From positions 1-64,000 of the forward strand of contig RKSN01000004.1 in assembly GCA_005518185.1 (NCBI GenBank): DNA of 64,000 nucleotides. The letters run 5' to 3'. Within the stretch, counting starts at the first letter, position 1. Every line of letters starts with the position of its first letter. Source of the DNA: Chakrabartia godavariana. Lineage in GTDB: Bacteria; Pseudomonadota; Alphaproteobacteria; Sphingomonadales; Sphingomonadaceae. Below are positions 17,264 to 25,677 of the stretch, piece by piece. The notes beneath the pieces are model-generated. The model made no database searches. It had not been told where the DNA came from and saw nothing but the letters and a program-made list of their open reading frames with translations. The translations under genes were made by a program, and so were the position numbers.

Positions 17264-17869
17264 TTACGAGGTTGACGGGGCTACGGGCGGCGGCACGATC
17301 GTCCACGCCCGGCTCATCAGCTTACTGATCTTCACCCCTACCCCGTCGCTTACCCGGCGTAGGATTGTCTTGCGGCCCGATTGGACAACGCGGAAGCTGC
17401 GCTCGCTTTGCCCGTCGGTGAAGGTCAGCGGCTCGGCCAGCACCAGCATGTCGCCCGGCGCCGGCTTGCGGCGCGTAGTCAGGGCGAGGCGCTGGCGGCA
17501 ATGCTCGCGCCACTGCGCGGCGTATTCGTTGCCGGGTGGTCCCAGCAAGTCGAGGATCGAGGCCGGGCAGTCGTAATTGTACGGCCCCATCGTCTCGCTC
17601 ATGTCCTTGTAGCCAAACTCTTCGCCGCTGCGCGCGCCGGGGTTCCACTTGACGAGGCAGATGATCGCGAAAGTCTCGCGCGGCGCCTCAAGGTCGTAGC
17701 TCTGGCAGGCGGCGTAGTAGGCGCCCGAACGTACGGTCGATTTGAGGACACGTAGGCCGGTTTCCCGGCCCTTCTCAGGGTCGGGCGGATAGGTGCACTG
17801 GTTGTCGAGATAGGCCTTCGGCGTGGCGAACGGGGCCATGCCGCCGCGGGACATGAACAGCCAACCCAT
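17264..17869 (-). CDS. Conserved hypothetical plasmid protein
   Basis: A 201-aa protein starting MGWLFMSRGGMAPFATPKAYLDNQ. Similar MGW-starting proteins occur on sphingomonad plasmids, to my recollection under a DUF number I cannot confirm. It has a cytoplasmic mixed alpha/beta character (YYAACQSYDLEAP, FAIICLVKWNPGARSGEEFGYKDM). CTAGGAGACAAGCCC precedes the ATG at 17869; the open frame extends further, but this start matches the motif. The upstream gene ends 11 nt before, so they share a transcript. Confidence 0.6.
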   Translation of the reverse strand: MGWLFMSRGGMAPFATPKAYLDNQCTYPPDPEKGRETGLRVLKSTVRSGAYYAACQSYDLEAPRETFAIICLVKWNPGARSGEEFGYKDMSETMGPYNYDCPASILDLLGPPGNEYAAQWREHCRQRLALTTRRKPAPGDMLVLAEPLTFTDGQSERSFRVVQSGRKTILRRVSDGVGVKISKLMSRAWTIVPPPVAPSTS

Positions 17870-17880
17870 GGGCTTGTCTC

Positions 17881-18537
17881 CTAGACGAGCGCCTGTTGGC
17901 GCGGATTGATGGAAAGGCCGGTCTCGCGAACGACGAGCGCGCGGAAGCTCTGCGGTGCGGCAAGGACGGCGATGTCGCAGAAGTGGTTTCGGTCGCCCAG
18001 GTAGTCCTGACGGCCCTTGCAGCGGCGGAACATGACCTCGCGGCCCGGGCGGACGCAGGGGATCGAGACCTGGACGTAGATCTCGTCGCCGTGGAGCGTA
18101 ATCTCGCCAGAGACCGCAGGGCCGGCGAAGTTGCTGCGCAGGTCGAACTGGTCGGGTTCGAGCCCAAGGTGGCGCGCTGCCACCCGCAGCGCTGAGCGGG
18201 CCTCGCGGTGGAAGGAGCGCTTGGCTTCGGGATCGTAGCCGATGCCGCGGCGGGCGAGCGCGACCAGCGCGGGCTTCGATTTCAGCTCGTCGATCTTGGC
18301 GAGGCACTGCCGGCGCAGCGGCAGGTCTTCGGCAAAGGTTTCATCGGGCGCGTGGCCGAGAGCGATGCGGCCGACGTGGCGCGCGAGCAAGATGGTCCCG
18401 GGATCGCGTGCCGGATCGATACCGGCGTTGCGTGCGTCGTGCATCGCATCGACGACGGCCTGGGTCGCCGTGACAATGGTCGCGAGGCCATCGGGCTGCA
18501 GGGCACGGCGATAGCGGAAGTCGAGATCGTAGTTCAT
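17881..18537 (-). CDS. Conserved hypothetical plasmid protein
   Basis: A 218-aa protein, MNYDLDFRYRRALQPDGLATIV at the N-terminus. GGGAGACTTCACCG precedes the ATG. It is the first gene of an operon running to 17007. A G-rich leader element and a hairpin (TGCGCC, AGGG, GGCGCA) lie between the upstream gene and this start. No known domain. Confidence 0.6.
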   Translation of the reverse strand: MNYDLDFRYRRALQPDGLATIVTATQAVVDAMHDARNAGIDPARDPGTILLARHVGRIALGHAPDETFAEDLPLRRQCLAKIDELKSKPALVALARRGIGYDPEAKRSFHREARSALRVAARHLGLEPDQFDLRSNFAGPAVSGEITLHGDEIYVQVSIPCVRPGREVMFRRCKGRQDYLGDRNHFCDIAVLAAPQSFRALVVRETGLSINPRQQALV

Positions 18538-18580
18538 CGGTGAAGTCTCCCTTTGCGCCCCCTGGCGCACCGGACTCCCA

Positions 18581-18592
18581 CCCCCTCCCCTT
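18581..18592 (-). promoter_or_regulatory. G-rich leader element (copy 5)
   Basis: Minus-strand AAGGGGAGGGGGTGGGAG ending about 44 nt before the ATG at 18537, followed by a small GC hairpin and then the ribosome binding site. Confidence 0.45.
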
Positions 18593-18639
18593 CCCGTTCG
18601 TCCTGTGCACGGGCCTGGGTCATCGCATTGCGTCCGCGG

Positions 18640-19539
18640 TCAGGCTGCCTCCTTGAGCTCTCCCGTAAGCGCTGGATCGAACTGGCGCAGCCACTTGACC
18701 GCCTGCTCGGCCTTGGCTGCCGCGTGGAGGATCGCGGTCTTGTCCCCGCGCAGGATCTTCATCCAGTGGTGGATGTAGGACGCGTGGCTGTCGTGAATCT
18801 CATTGGGGAGACCGTACTCAGCGCAGAGTGTGGCTTGGCATAGCGACGCGACGATTTCCTCGAAGGCATAGGCGTCGTCACCGAACCGCTTGCCGAACTG
18901 GCGGCCCAATCGCTTGGGGCTTCCCGTAGCGTGCCCGAGTTCGTGGCACCGGGTCGAGAAGTAGGCCTCGATCGAATGGAACGCCTGTGGCGGCGGGAGC
19001 GTCACCGTGTCGGTACTTGGCGTGTAGTGCGCGCTGTCGCCGCCGTGGACCACGCGGATCGGGATCGCGTCGAGGAATGCCTGCACCCCGGCCGAAAGTG
19101 CGCCAATCGCCTTGGGGTCGGGCGGCTCGGGATAGTAGTGCGCCGGCAATCCCTCGATCTGCGAGGCGTTGAAGACGTGGTTCCACTTCATGAAGCGGAT
19201 CGTCTTCTCCGTCGTCTCACCGGTTTGGCGATCGGTGTCGGTCTTGCGCGCCGAGCTGTAGAACACGCTGAACGAGCCGCTCTCGCCCTTGCGCACATGG
19301 GCGCCGAGTTCGAGCGCCTGACGGAAGGTCATCCAGTAGGGGCTGGCGTAACCGCTGCTCTCGGCGACCGCCCAGAGGAAGAAGGTGTTGATCCCGGAAT
19401 AGGGGACACCGTTGTGGCGCAGCGGCCGCGTGCTGGTCGAGGTCCAGGGTTTGAGCCACGGGGCCGTACCGGCAGCGATCTTCTCGAGGATCAGGTCGGT
19501 GATGACCTGTGCGACGTCGGGTTTGGGATGACGGGTCAT
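18640..19539 (-). CDS. ardC: ArdC-like antirestriction protein
   Basis: A 299-aa protein with the ArdC layout. Residues 1-125 are the ssDNA-binding N-terminal domain (VITDLILEKIAAGTAPWLKPW, YSGINTFFLW, MTFRQALELGAHVRKGE). The C-terminal part is a zincin-like metallopeptidase with HELGH at 199-203 and AFEEIVASL (about 225-233) supplying a third ligand. ArdC protects incoming plasmid DNA from host restriction early in conjugation. It overlaps the GHKL ATPase gene by 4 nt, so the two are co-translated. Confidence 0.9.
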   Translation of the reverse strand: MTRHPKPDVAQVITDLILEKIAAGTAPWLKPWTSTSTRPLRHNGVPYSGINTFFLWAVAESSGYASPYWMTFRQALELGAHVRKGESGSFSVFYSSARKTDTDRQTGETTEKTIRFMKWNHVFNASQIEGLPAHYYPEPPDPKAIGALSAGVQAFLDAIPIRVVHGGDSAHYTPSTDTVTLPPPQAFHSIEAYFSTRCHELGHATGSPKRLGRQFGKRFGDDAYAFEEIVASLCQATLCAEYGLPNEIHDSHASYIHHWMKILRGDKTAILHAAAKAEQAVKWLRQFDPALTGELKEAA

Positions 19540-21200
19540 TGGGCCGGGCTCTCCTGGGCAGGATCAAGTGAGAGGTCGGAAGCCGCGACCGACCAAGTGA
19601 GGCGGAGCGTGCGCCCGTGCGGGATGCGCCAGGCGACCCGGTCGGCGAAAGCCATGCGGATGCCGGCAAGGATCGCGGCGTCCTCGCCCTCGAGGATCGC
19701 GTGGGCACGCACTGCGGCATCGTGACGGAAGCGGGTTTCCTGGGTGTCGTAGCTGTCCGCATCGGAATCGTCCGAGGGCGAGAACACCGCATCGATGATG
19801 AGATCGGTGAGATCGTCCGGGCCAAGCGCGGTGGTCCGCGTCAGCGCAATGCGTGCACAGTCGGGATCGCCCCATGAGTCGGGGTCGTCTAGAATCGCGA
19901 AATCGGTCTCAAGATCGAGCCTCCGGTCGTGCTGGTCGGTGAGTTCGATCGTGATCGCGGCGGGGCGCAGAGTGACAGCATCGGCTTCGTCGGCGGGGAT
20001 GCCGCCATCAAAGGTGTAGCGCTCACCGGTGCGCACGAAGGCTGGGAGGGCATCGTACCAGGGATAGCCGATGAAATTGGTAATCGGCTCGTAGAAGGCA
20101 CGCGGCTCGGGGCCGCCCAGACGGTGCATCTCGCCGCCGTTCGAGCGCCGCAAGGCGCGGCCGAAGGTGACCGCGTCGAAGGAGTCGGTGTCATCGTAGA
20201 TCGCCGCGCCAGGCTCGAGGTCGGCAAACCGCGGCACCTCGCGGTAGCTGTCGCGAGCGAGCGTCGGGTACCACAGCGGCAACTGCCGCGCCGCCTGCGG
20301 GAAATTGTCGTGATACAGCCTCGCCTCGAGCCAGTTCTCGAAGCTCAGGCGGTGGAACGGTTCCTCCCGGATGACCGAAAAGATCGCCTCGCGGCAGAGT
20401 GCCACGAGCCGGTCGAGCGCGGCGTTGCGGTAGATTTCCTTTCGGGCGGGCAGGACCAGGACGAGTTCGGGCGCGTCTATCACGTCGACCTGGACGGACC
20501 ATTGGATATGGTGGACTTCCTTCACGACCGGGAAGGCGTGTTTAATGGTCACGCCGTGGAAGTTGAGCGTCGCGACGTGCGGCGAATGCCGGTCGCGGAA
20601 GACGCCGATCCGGAAACCATCCCGCTCGATGACCTTGTGCGCGTCGGCGAGGAAATCGGCGCGGGCGAGATTCTTGCCGTTGTAGCTGACCGGGACGGCC
20701 AAGAACCGGGCCGCCGCCTCGACGCAGCGTTCGAGCTTGCCGTCAGGCTGCGGATCGAACCGAAAGGCAATGGTCGTGCCGCGCGGCCCGTCGAAGGGCA
20801 GCACATCGATATCGGCCTCGCCGGTCCAGGCATCGCCAGTGATCGCAAGCGAGAACGCGCCGTCCGCGCTCCGCGAACTGACCACGGTGTCGAGGCCAGC
20901 AAGGCTGAAGAAGCCCATGCCTGCCGGGTCTTCGCGGGTGCGGCACTCGTCGGGCCAATCGGATGCCCCGAGCGAGAGGAGGTCGACCGGATCGGCAATC
21001 CCGCCGCCGTCGTCGCCTACCGTGATGAGGCAGGCATCGCCCACGTGCTCGGCGGTGACGGCAATGCTGGTCGCACCCGCGCGGCGGGCATTCTGGAAGA
21101 GCTCATTGAAGATGTCGTCGAGGGTCCCGTTGAAGATCCGGGTGACCTTGGAAATCGCGTGCGGGGAGACCCGGGCGCGCAGCTTGGTGATCATGGTCAT
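19536..21200 (-). CDS. GHKL-type ATP-binding protein
   Basis: A 554-aa protein with an N-terminal HATPase_c (GHKL) domain. The N-box is IFNELFQNARRAGATSI and the G1 box ITVGDDGGGIADP; MGFFSL is near the G2 region. The C-terminal two thirds have no recognised domain. GHKL ATPases use ATP-driven lid closure, as in MutL, gyrase B and Hsp90. ATG at 21200 follows AGGAACCACCCC; a second ATG lies 6 nt inside. Coupling to ardC by overlap suggests a shared role in plasmid establishment or anti-defence, which is inference. Confidence 0.8.
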   Translation of the reverse strand: MTMITKLRARVSPHAISKVTRIFNGTLDDIFNELFQNARRAGATSIAVTAEHVGDACLITVGDDGGGIADPVDLLSLGASDWPDECRTREDPAGMGFFSLAGLDTVVSSRSADGAFSLAITGDAWTGEADIDVLPFDGPRGTTIAFRFDPQPDGKLERCVEAAARFLAVPVSYNGKNLARADFLADAHKVIERDGFRIGVFRDRHSPHVATLNFHGVTIKHAFPVVKEVHHIQWSVQVDVIDAPELVLVLPARKEIYRNAALDRLVALCREAIFSVIREEPFHRLSFENWLEARLYHDNFPQAARQLPLWYPTLARDSYREVPRFADLEPGAAIYDDTDSFDAVTFGRALRRSNGGEMHRLGGPEPRAFYEPITNFIGYPWYDALPAFVRTGERYTFDGGIPADEADAVTLRPAAITIELTDQHDRRLDLETDFAILDDPDSWGDPDCARIALTRTTALGPDDLTDLIIDAVFSPSDDSDADSYDTQETRFRHDAAVRAHAILEGEDAAILAGIRMAFADRVAWRIPHGRTLRLTWSVAASDLSLDPAQESPAQ

Positions 21201-21219
21201 GGGGTGGTTCCTGGATGGA

Positions 21220-21266
21220 CCGGCACGCTGCCGCCGGGCGCAACGGATGCGCGGGCAGCGTGCCGG
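21220..21266 (-). terminator. Hairpin after ParB-like gene
   Basis: A 13-bp perfect stem (CCGGCACGCTGCC at 21220-21232 with 21254-21266), 11 nt after the ParB-like stop codon and 20 nt before the GHKL start on the minus strand. Confidence 0.65.
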
Positions 21267-21276
21267 CAAGGCTGGC

Positions 21277-23328
21277 TCAGGCGTCGACGGTCTCGCCGGC
21301 TTGGACGTCCTGTTCTTCGGCAGGTTCGAGGTCGCCCGCATCGCTGTCCGGTTCGTGCGGAACCGGCGCTTCCTCATCGGGCTCGCTCGCCGCGAGCACC
21401 CGGAAGCGCATGGCCTCGGGCACCCAGGCGAGCGCAGCTTCCTTGACCTCGGGAGCGACGATGGTCTCGCCCGCGAACAGCTTTTCGCAGGAAGCCGAGA
21501 GGTCGCCCTTCTTCGAGCCCATGAAGCTCGCCGCCATGGTCGGTCCGCCAACTTCGCTGACATGGGCGAGCAGCGCCTGCTTGCTCACGCGATCGAAGTA
21601 ATTGGCCGAAGTTGGCCGCCAGTGGCTGGCGACGTTGATCCCCATCAGCGCCGCGAGGTGATCGTGCAGGTCGATCGGCTCAGGGCCGGACTGACCGGTC
21701 TTCTTGTCGATTCCCATGCTGGCTTCCAGTGTCTTTGCCATGCACCAGGCAAGCCAGCTTGCCTTGGCATCGTCGTCGAGCGCGCTGAACGCGGAGAACC
21801 GGTCGACCGTGCGGCGGTGCTCGGTCCACGACAGGTCGAGCGTCTCGCGCATGTCGGCCATCAACGTGTGCGCCGGACTTTCGGGGTAGTTGGCGAGGTA
21901 GAGCGAGGGCGACGGCGCGCGGAGCGTCGTGCCCAATGCCTGCGCACTGTAAAGCGCGCGGGAATCGGCGATGGCGAAGATCAGATAATCGAGCGCGATT
22001 GCCGGATTGGACGCGAGGTTGATCGCCAGAATGTCGCGGCGCTGGACCGCGAGTTCCTCGACCAGCTTCTGCGACAACGGCTTGGTGGCCGGAGCGGCGC
22101 TACCGCCCTCCCCTGCTCTGCCGGCACCCTCGCCCGCGTCGGAACCCCGAGCCATGCGGCGTTCGAGTGGCTTGTCGCTGTAGAGGCCGCTTGCGACGGT
22201 GGGCTGACCGTCGGCACCGATGATCACGAAGCAGCCGACATTCGCCTTCATCTCTTCTGGGATCACCGGGGGTTTGTCGTGGAGCGCATCGTAGGCGCTG
22301 CTTGCGGCATCCCAGCGTGCCTGGAACTCGGCGGCGGCGGCTTCGTCGTCCTCGTCGAGCGTCTCGCTTTCGGCTTCCAGCGCCGAGATCGTCTCGAGCA
22401 GCTTGTCGGCCTCGGCTTGTTCCTCATCGGTGAGCGGTGCCGGTTCTAGATGGACCTGGTGGAGGTCTTCGGTCGCGTTGTAGGTGACACGCGTCTCGAG
22501 GATCGGGCGCACCCAGGCATAGCCGGAGGTTTGGGCGACCTCGGCAGCAAAGGCCTGGAGCTTCTCGCCGGCAATGCGCTGCGCGATCTCGGCATCGATC
22601 CAGGTCTCGCCGCCGTCCTCGGTGAAGAGGTCGCGTTCGATCTTGCCGCCGGCGGCGAGGTATTCGGCTTCGCTCGCGAGCTTCGCCATTGGCGAAGACG
22701 AGCGGATGGCGCTGTGCGTGACCATGCGGCGGATGGAATCGGGATTGTTGCCTTGCCAGCTGTTGGACAGTTCGTTCCAGACCATCATCTGGCGATCATG
22801 GTTGGGCGTCGTCGCATAGGCTTTGGCGACATCGAGCGTGATCTTGCCATCTTCGAGCGCGGCGAAGATCGGATCGGCGAGGTCAGCAAGCCGCAGGCGG
22901 CCTTCGATGAACCGGCGGGTGCGACCAAACCGCTTGGCGATCGCGTCGAGGTCGCTGCCCTCGTTGACGAAGTGCTTGTAGGCGCGGATCTCGTCGGTCG
23001 GCGTCATGTCGAGCCGGATGACATTCTCGATCAGCGAGAGTTCGGACTGCTCGGCGGCATCGATGTCGAGGACCCGGCAGGCGACGGGGTGATCCTTGGG
23101 GAGCTTGCCCGCGCCGAGCAGATAGTTGAGTGCGCGCAGGCGGCGTCCGCCCGCGGTCACATCGAACATGCCCCGCTTCTTGGCGGGCACGACGATCAGG
23201 TTTTGGAGGAGGCCCTTGGCCTCGATATTGGCGGCCAGTTCCTCGATGAAGAGGTTGCTGTCGTTCTTGCGGACGTTGGCTTCGGACAAGCGCAGCTTGC
23301 CGAGCGGGATCAACTCGATGTCGTTCAT
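21277..23328 (-). CDS. Large ParB-like nuclease-fold protein
   Basis: A 683-aa ParB/Spo0J-family protein. Residues 1-110 have the ParB N-domain (IPLGKLRLSEANVRK, LAANIEAKGLLQNLIV, VTAGGRRLRALNYL, ELSLIENVIRLDM) followed by a KorB-like HTH (DAIAKRFGRTRRFIEGRLRLADL). The long C-terminal part is acidic and has no known domain. Its size is about twice that of partition ParBs. The partition ParB of this plasmid is a separate gene at 37.7 kb, so this copy more likely regulates genes or acts in transfer. CAGGAGCACCCCT precedes the ATG at 23328; a G-rich leader element lies 55 nt upstream. Confidence 0.85.
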   Translation of the reverse strand: MNDIELIPLGKLRLSEANVRKNDSNLFIEELAANIEAKGLLQNLIVVPAKKRGMFDVTAGGRRLRALNYLLGAGKLPKDHPVACRVLDIDAAEQSELSLIENVIRLDMTPTDEIRAYKHFVNEGSDLDAIAKRFGRTRRFIEGRLRLADLADPIFAALEDGKITLDVAKAYATTPNHDRQMMVWNELSNSWQGNNPDSIRRMVTHSAIRSSSPMAKLASEAEYLAAGGKIERDLFTEDGGETWIDAEIAQRIAGEKLQAFAAEVAQTSGYAWVRPILETRVTYNATEDLHQVHLEPAPLTDEEQAEADKLLETISALEAESETLDEDDEAAAAEFQARWDAASSAYDALHDKPPVIPEEMKANVGCFVIIGADGQPTVASGLYSDKPLERRMARGSDAGEGAGRAGEGGSAAPATKPLSQKLVEELAVQRRDILAINLASNPAIALDYLIFAIADSRALYSAQALGTTLRAPSPSLYLANYPESPAHTLMADMRETLDLSWTEHRRTVDRFSAFSALDDDAKASWLAWCMAKTLEASMGIDKKTGQSGPEPIDLHDHLAALMGINVASHWRPTSANYFDRVSKQALLAHVSEVGGPTMAASFMGSKKGDLSASCEKLFAGETIVAPEVKEAALAWVPEAMRFRVLAASEPDEEAPVPHEPDSDAGDLEPAEEQDVQAGETVDA

Positions 23329-23382
23329 AGGGGTGCTCCTGAAAGCCGGACTTGGCCGAGCCCTTCGGCTCGCCTCTTCCAG

Positions 23383-23396
23383 CCCCCCTCCCCTCA
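23383..23396 (-). promoter_or_regulatory. G-rich leader element (copy 6)
   Basis: Minus-strand TGAGGGGAGGGGGGCTGGA, then a hairpin (CGAGCC, GAA, GGGCTCG), then CAGGAG and the ATG of the ParB-like gene. There is no upstream same-strand gene here. Confidence 0.5.
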
Positions 23397-23589
23397 CAGT
23401 TTCAGGATTGCCCGAACTCCCGGGCGCGACGGCGCGTCTTTAGGGGGTCGGCTTGGTGCCGTGAGGCATAAATTGTGGATTTATGCCTCACGAGGCTGAC
23501 GAGTGACCTCTTTCGAAATTTGCTGCACAGCAAATATTGCATATGGCGCGAATATTCGCTACAGATGCCTTATTCACTGGCAGGAAAAT

Positions 23590-24675
23590 ATGAGAAATTT
23601 TGAGATCATAGAGGAAGAGCTGCTCGATGAGCTAAGCCATGCCCTGTCGGAACTGCCAGGCGCTGCCGTGTATCAGCGCTCCTCCGAACCGCGTGTCGGC
23701 AGCCGATATGCCCCGGATGGTGTACTTGATGTAGACCTCAATCACCACCGGTTCAAACTGGTCGTTGAGGCCAAGCGCGAGCTCTTTCCCCGGGATGTTC
23801 GTCAGCAGGTTTGGCGGCTTCGCGATTATCTCAACCAGATGGATGACGCCGGTGAGAAGGTTCCCATGCTGATTGCAGGTGCGATCTCGAAGGGTGCGCG
23901 CGAAATCCTGCAGCAGGAACGGGTCGGGTATTTCGACCTCGGCGGTTCGCTCTTTGTCCCATCGTCGGGTGCCTACGTGCTGATCGAACGACCACTGCTC
24001 AAGAAGGCCGGACGTGTCTTCGGCTCAATCTTTCAGGGCCAGCGAGCTCGCGTCGCTCAGGCGGTCATTGGAACTGCGCCCAGATGGATGAGTGTGAAGG
24101 AACTCGCGGAAGAGACAGGCGTGTCGCCGGCGACTGCATCGGAGACCCTTAGCGAGATGGAGCGGCGCGATTGGCTCGAAGTTGAGGGTGCGGGGCCAGC
24201 CAAGATGCGCCGCCTGCGCGAACGAGGCCCGGTTCTCGATGAATGGGTTCGCTTGATCGCCGATCAGAAGCCGCCACGGATCGAGCGCTATTATGTGCCG
24301 GGCGGGGATGCTGGCCAGATTGCGCGCCGGCTCGACGAAGCATGTCGCGACGTTGGCGCACAATATGCGGTAACGGCGGAGGCAGCCGCTCAGGCGTATG
24401 CGCCGTATCTCTCAGCGATCTCGCAGGTCAGGTGCCGGATCCAGGGTGGGCGAATTCACCGAGAAGTTCTCGCGCGTCTCGATGCCCGGCCCGTGTCGGA
24501 GGGATGGAACCTCGGTGTGATCGAAGACACCGGCAAGCGCGACATTGCTGTGGGAGAACGGATCGATGGCGTTGCTTATGCCCCGCCAGTTCAGGTTTAT
24601 CTCGATCTTATGCAGGGGTCCGGTCGCGCCAGGGAGCTTGCTGACCACCTCCGCGCCGAACGACTGCCAGGATGA
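23590..24675 (+). CDS. AbiEi-like protein with nuclease-like N-terminus
   Basis: A 361-aa protein. Residues 40-65 read APDGVLDVDLNHHRFKLVVEAKRE, with Asp47/49 and Glu60-x-Lys62 in a PD-(D/E)XK-like arrangement. A winged helix follows at about 160-200 (WMSVKELAEETGVSPATASETLSEMERRDWLEV). The C-terminal half is alpha/beta and recalls AbiEi antitoxins. It overlaps the nucleotidyltransferase gene by 4 nt, as AbiEi/AbiEii type IV toxin-antitoxin pairs do. ATG at 23590 is preceded by CAGG; an upstream in-frame start at 23503 is less likely. The pair assignment is by organisation; family membership needs a profile search. Confidence 0.65.
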   Translation: MRNFEIIEEELLDELSHALSELPGAAVYQRSSEPRVGSRYAPDGVLDVDLNHHRFKLVVEAKRELFPRDVRQQVWRLRDYLNQMDDAGEKVPMLIAGAISKGAREILQQERVGYFDLGGSLFVPSSGAYVLIERPLLKKAGRVFGSIFQGQRARVAQAVIGTAPRWMSVKELAEETGVSPATASETLSEMERRDWLEVEGAGPAKMRRLRERGPVLDEWVRLIADQKPPRIERYYVPGGDAGQIARRLDEACRDVGAQYAVTAEAAAQAYAPYLSAISQVRCRIQGGRIHREVLARLDARPVSEGWNLGVIEDTGKRDIAVGERIDGVAYAPPVQVYLDLMQGSGRARELADHLRAERLPG

Positions 24676-25580
24676 TGGGCAAACCCAAGACCTTTGACGC
24701 ATATAATGGCGCAGTCACCGAAGCCGCCGAGCGGGTGCTTGTGACCCTCCTTCGCGGCTTCGGTCCGTGGAAGGACACCGTATTTCTCGTGGGCGGCCTA
24801 ACGCCGCGCTACCTTGTTGCCGCACGACCGCCGGAAGTACCCCAACACGCCGGAACTGGCGACGTGGATGTCGTCGTCGATGTGGCAATCCTCACTGACA
24901 CTGAAGCCTACAGCACGCTGGAAGAGAACCTCCATGCGATGGGCTTCGAGCGCGGGACCAATGAGAGTGGTGTGAAGGTTTCCTGGCGTTGGGAAGCGCG
25001 TCTTGAGACGGGCGCTACAATGGTCCTCGAATTCCTCGCCGAGCATCCCGAACTCGGGGGAGGAAAGGTCAAGGTGCTCCCAACCGAAGGTAACGTCTCC
25101 GCGCTCAATATCCCGCACGCGTCGATGGTGTTCGACCTGCACGACACGACCGAGCTAACCGCGGAACTCCTGAACGGCGGAGGGCTGGCCACCGAAGTGG
25201 TTCGGTACGCAAACATCGTCAGCTTCACCTGCCTCAAAGCCTTCGCCTTCGATCACCGCAACGCGCGCAAGGACGCACACGATCTCGTCTATTGCCTCGA
25301 ACACTATCCCGGCGGACTGGTCTCGGTGATCTCGGCCTTCAAGGATGCATTGGCGGGATCGCACGCGGAGGCCGTGCAGGAGGCGCTCGCAAAGCTGAAG
25401 ACTCGTTTCGTCCACGAGGATCCCGATCAGTCATACCGTCGGGATGGGGCGGTCGCTGTGGCGCGTTTCGAAGACAACGACGCAGATGTCGACGACAACG
25501 AGGAGCTCCGGGATCTGCGCATCCTCCGTCAACGGCAGGTAGCGGACCTAATGGGGCAATTCTTCGCAGCACTGGCGTGA
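24672..25580 (+). CDS. Nucleotidyltransferase-fold protein (AbiEii-like)
   Basis: A 302-aa protein with the DNA polymerase beta-type nucleotidyltransferase signature: FLVGGLTPRYL, then GTGDVDVVVDV with the two catalytic Asp residues, and a later strand MVLEFLAEH for the third acid. AbiEii/MenA-type toxins of this fold transfer nucleotides to tRNA or proteins and block growth. It is co-translated with the wHTH partner at 23590. Start may be either of the two adjacent ATG codons at 24672 and 24675. It could act as phage-defence toxin or plasmid addiction; inference. Confidence 0.65.
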   Translation: MMGKPKTFDAYNGAVTEAAERVLVTLLRGFGPWKDTVFLVGGLTPRYLVAARPPEVPQHAGTGDVDVVVDVAILTDTEAYSTLEENLHAMGFERGTNESGVKVSWRWEARLETGATMVLEFLAEHPELGGGKVKVLPTEGNVSALNIPHASMVFDLHDTTELTAELLNGGGLATEVVRYANIVSFTCLKAFAFDHRNARKDAHDLVYCLEHYPGGLVSVISAFKDALAGSHAEAVQEALAKLKTRFVHEDPDQSYRRDGAVAVARFEDNDADVDDNEELRDLRILRQRQVADLMGQFFAALA

Positions 25581-25677
25581 CCGAGGTAGAACCTACCATC
25601 CGCTGATCGACACGGATTGAGCCCGCCTAACATCGCCGCGCCCATCTAACAGCAGTAATGTTAAATGAGCGCGAGGG

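Noticed and set aside
19929..22449. Long plus-strand frames of 505 and 570 aa
   Set aside because: They are antisense to the GHKL and ParB-like genes, which have clear motifs.
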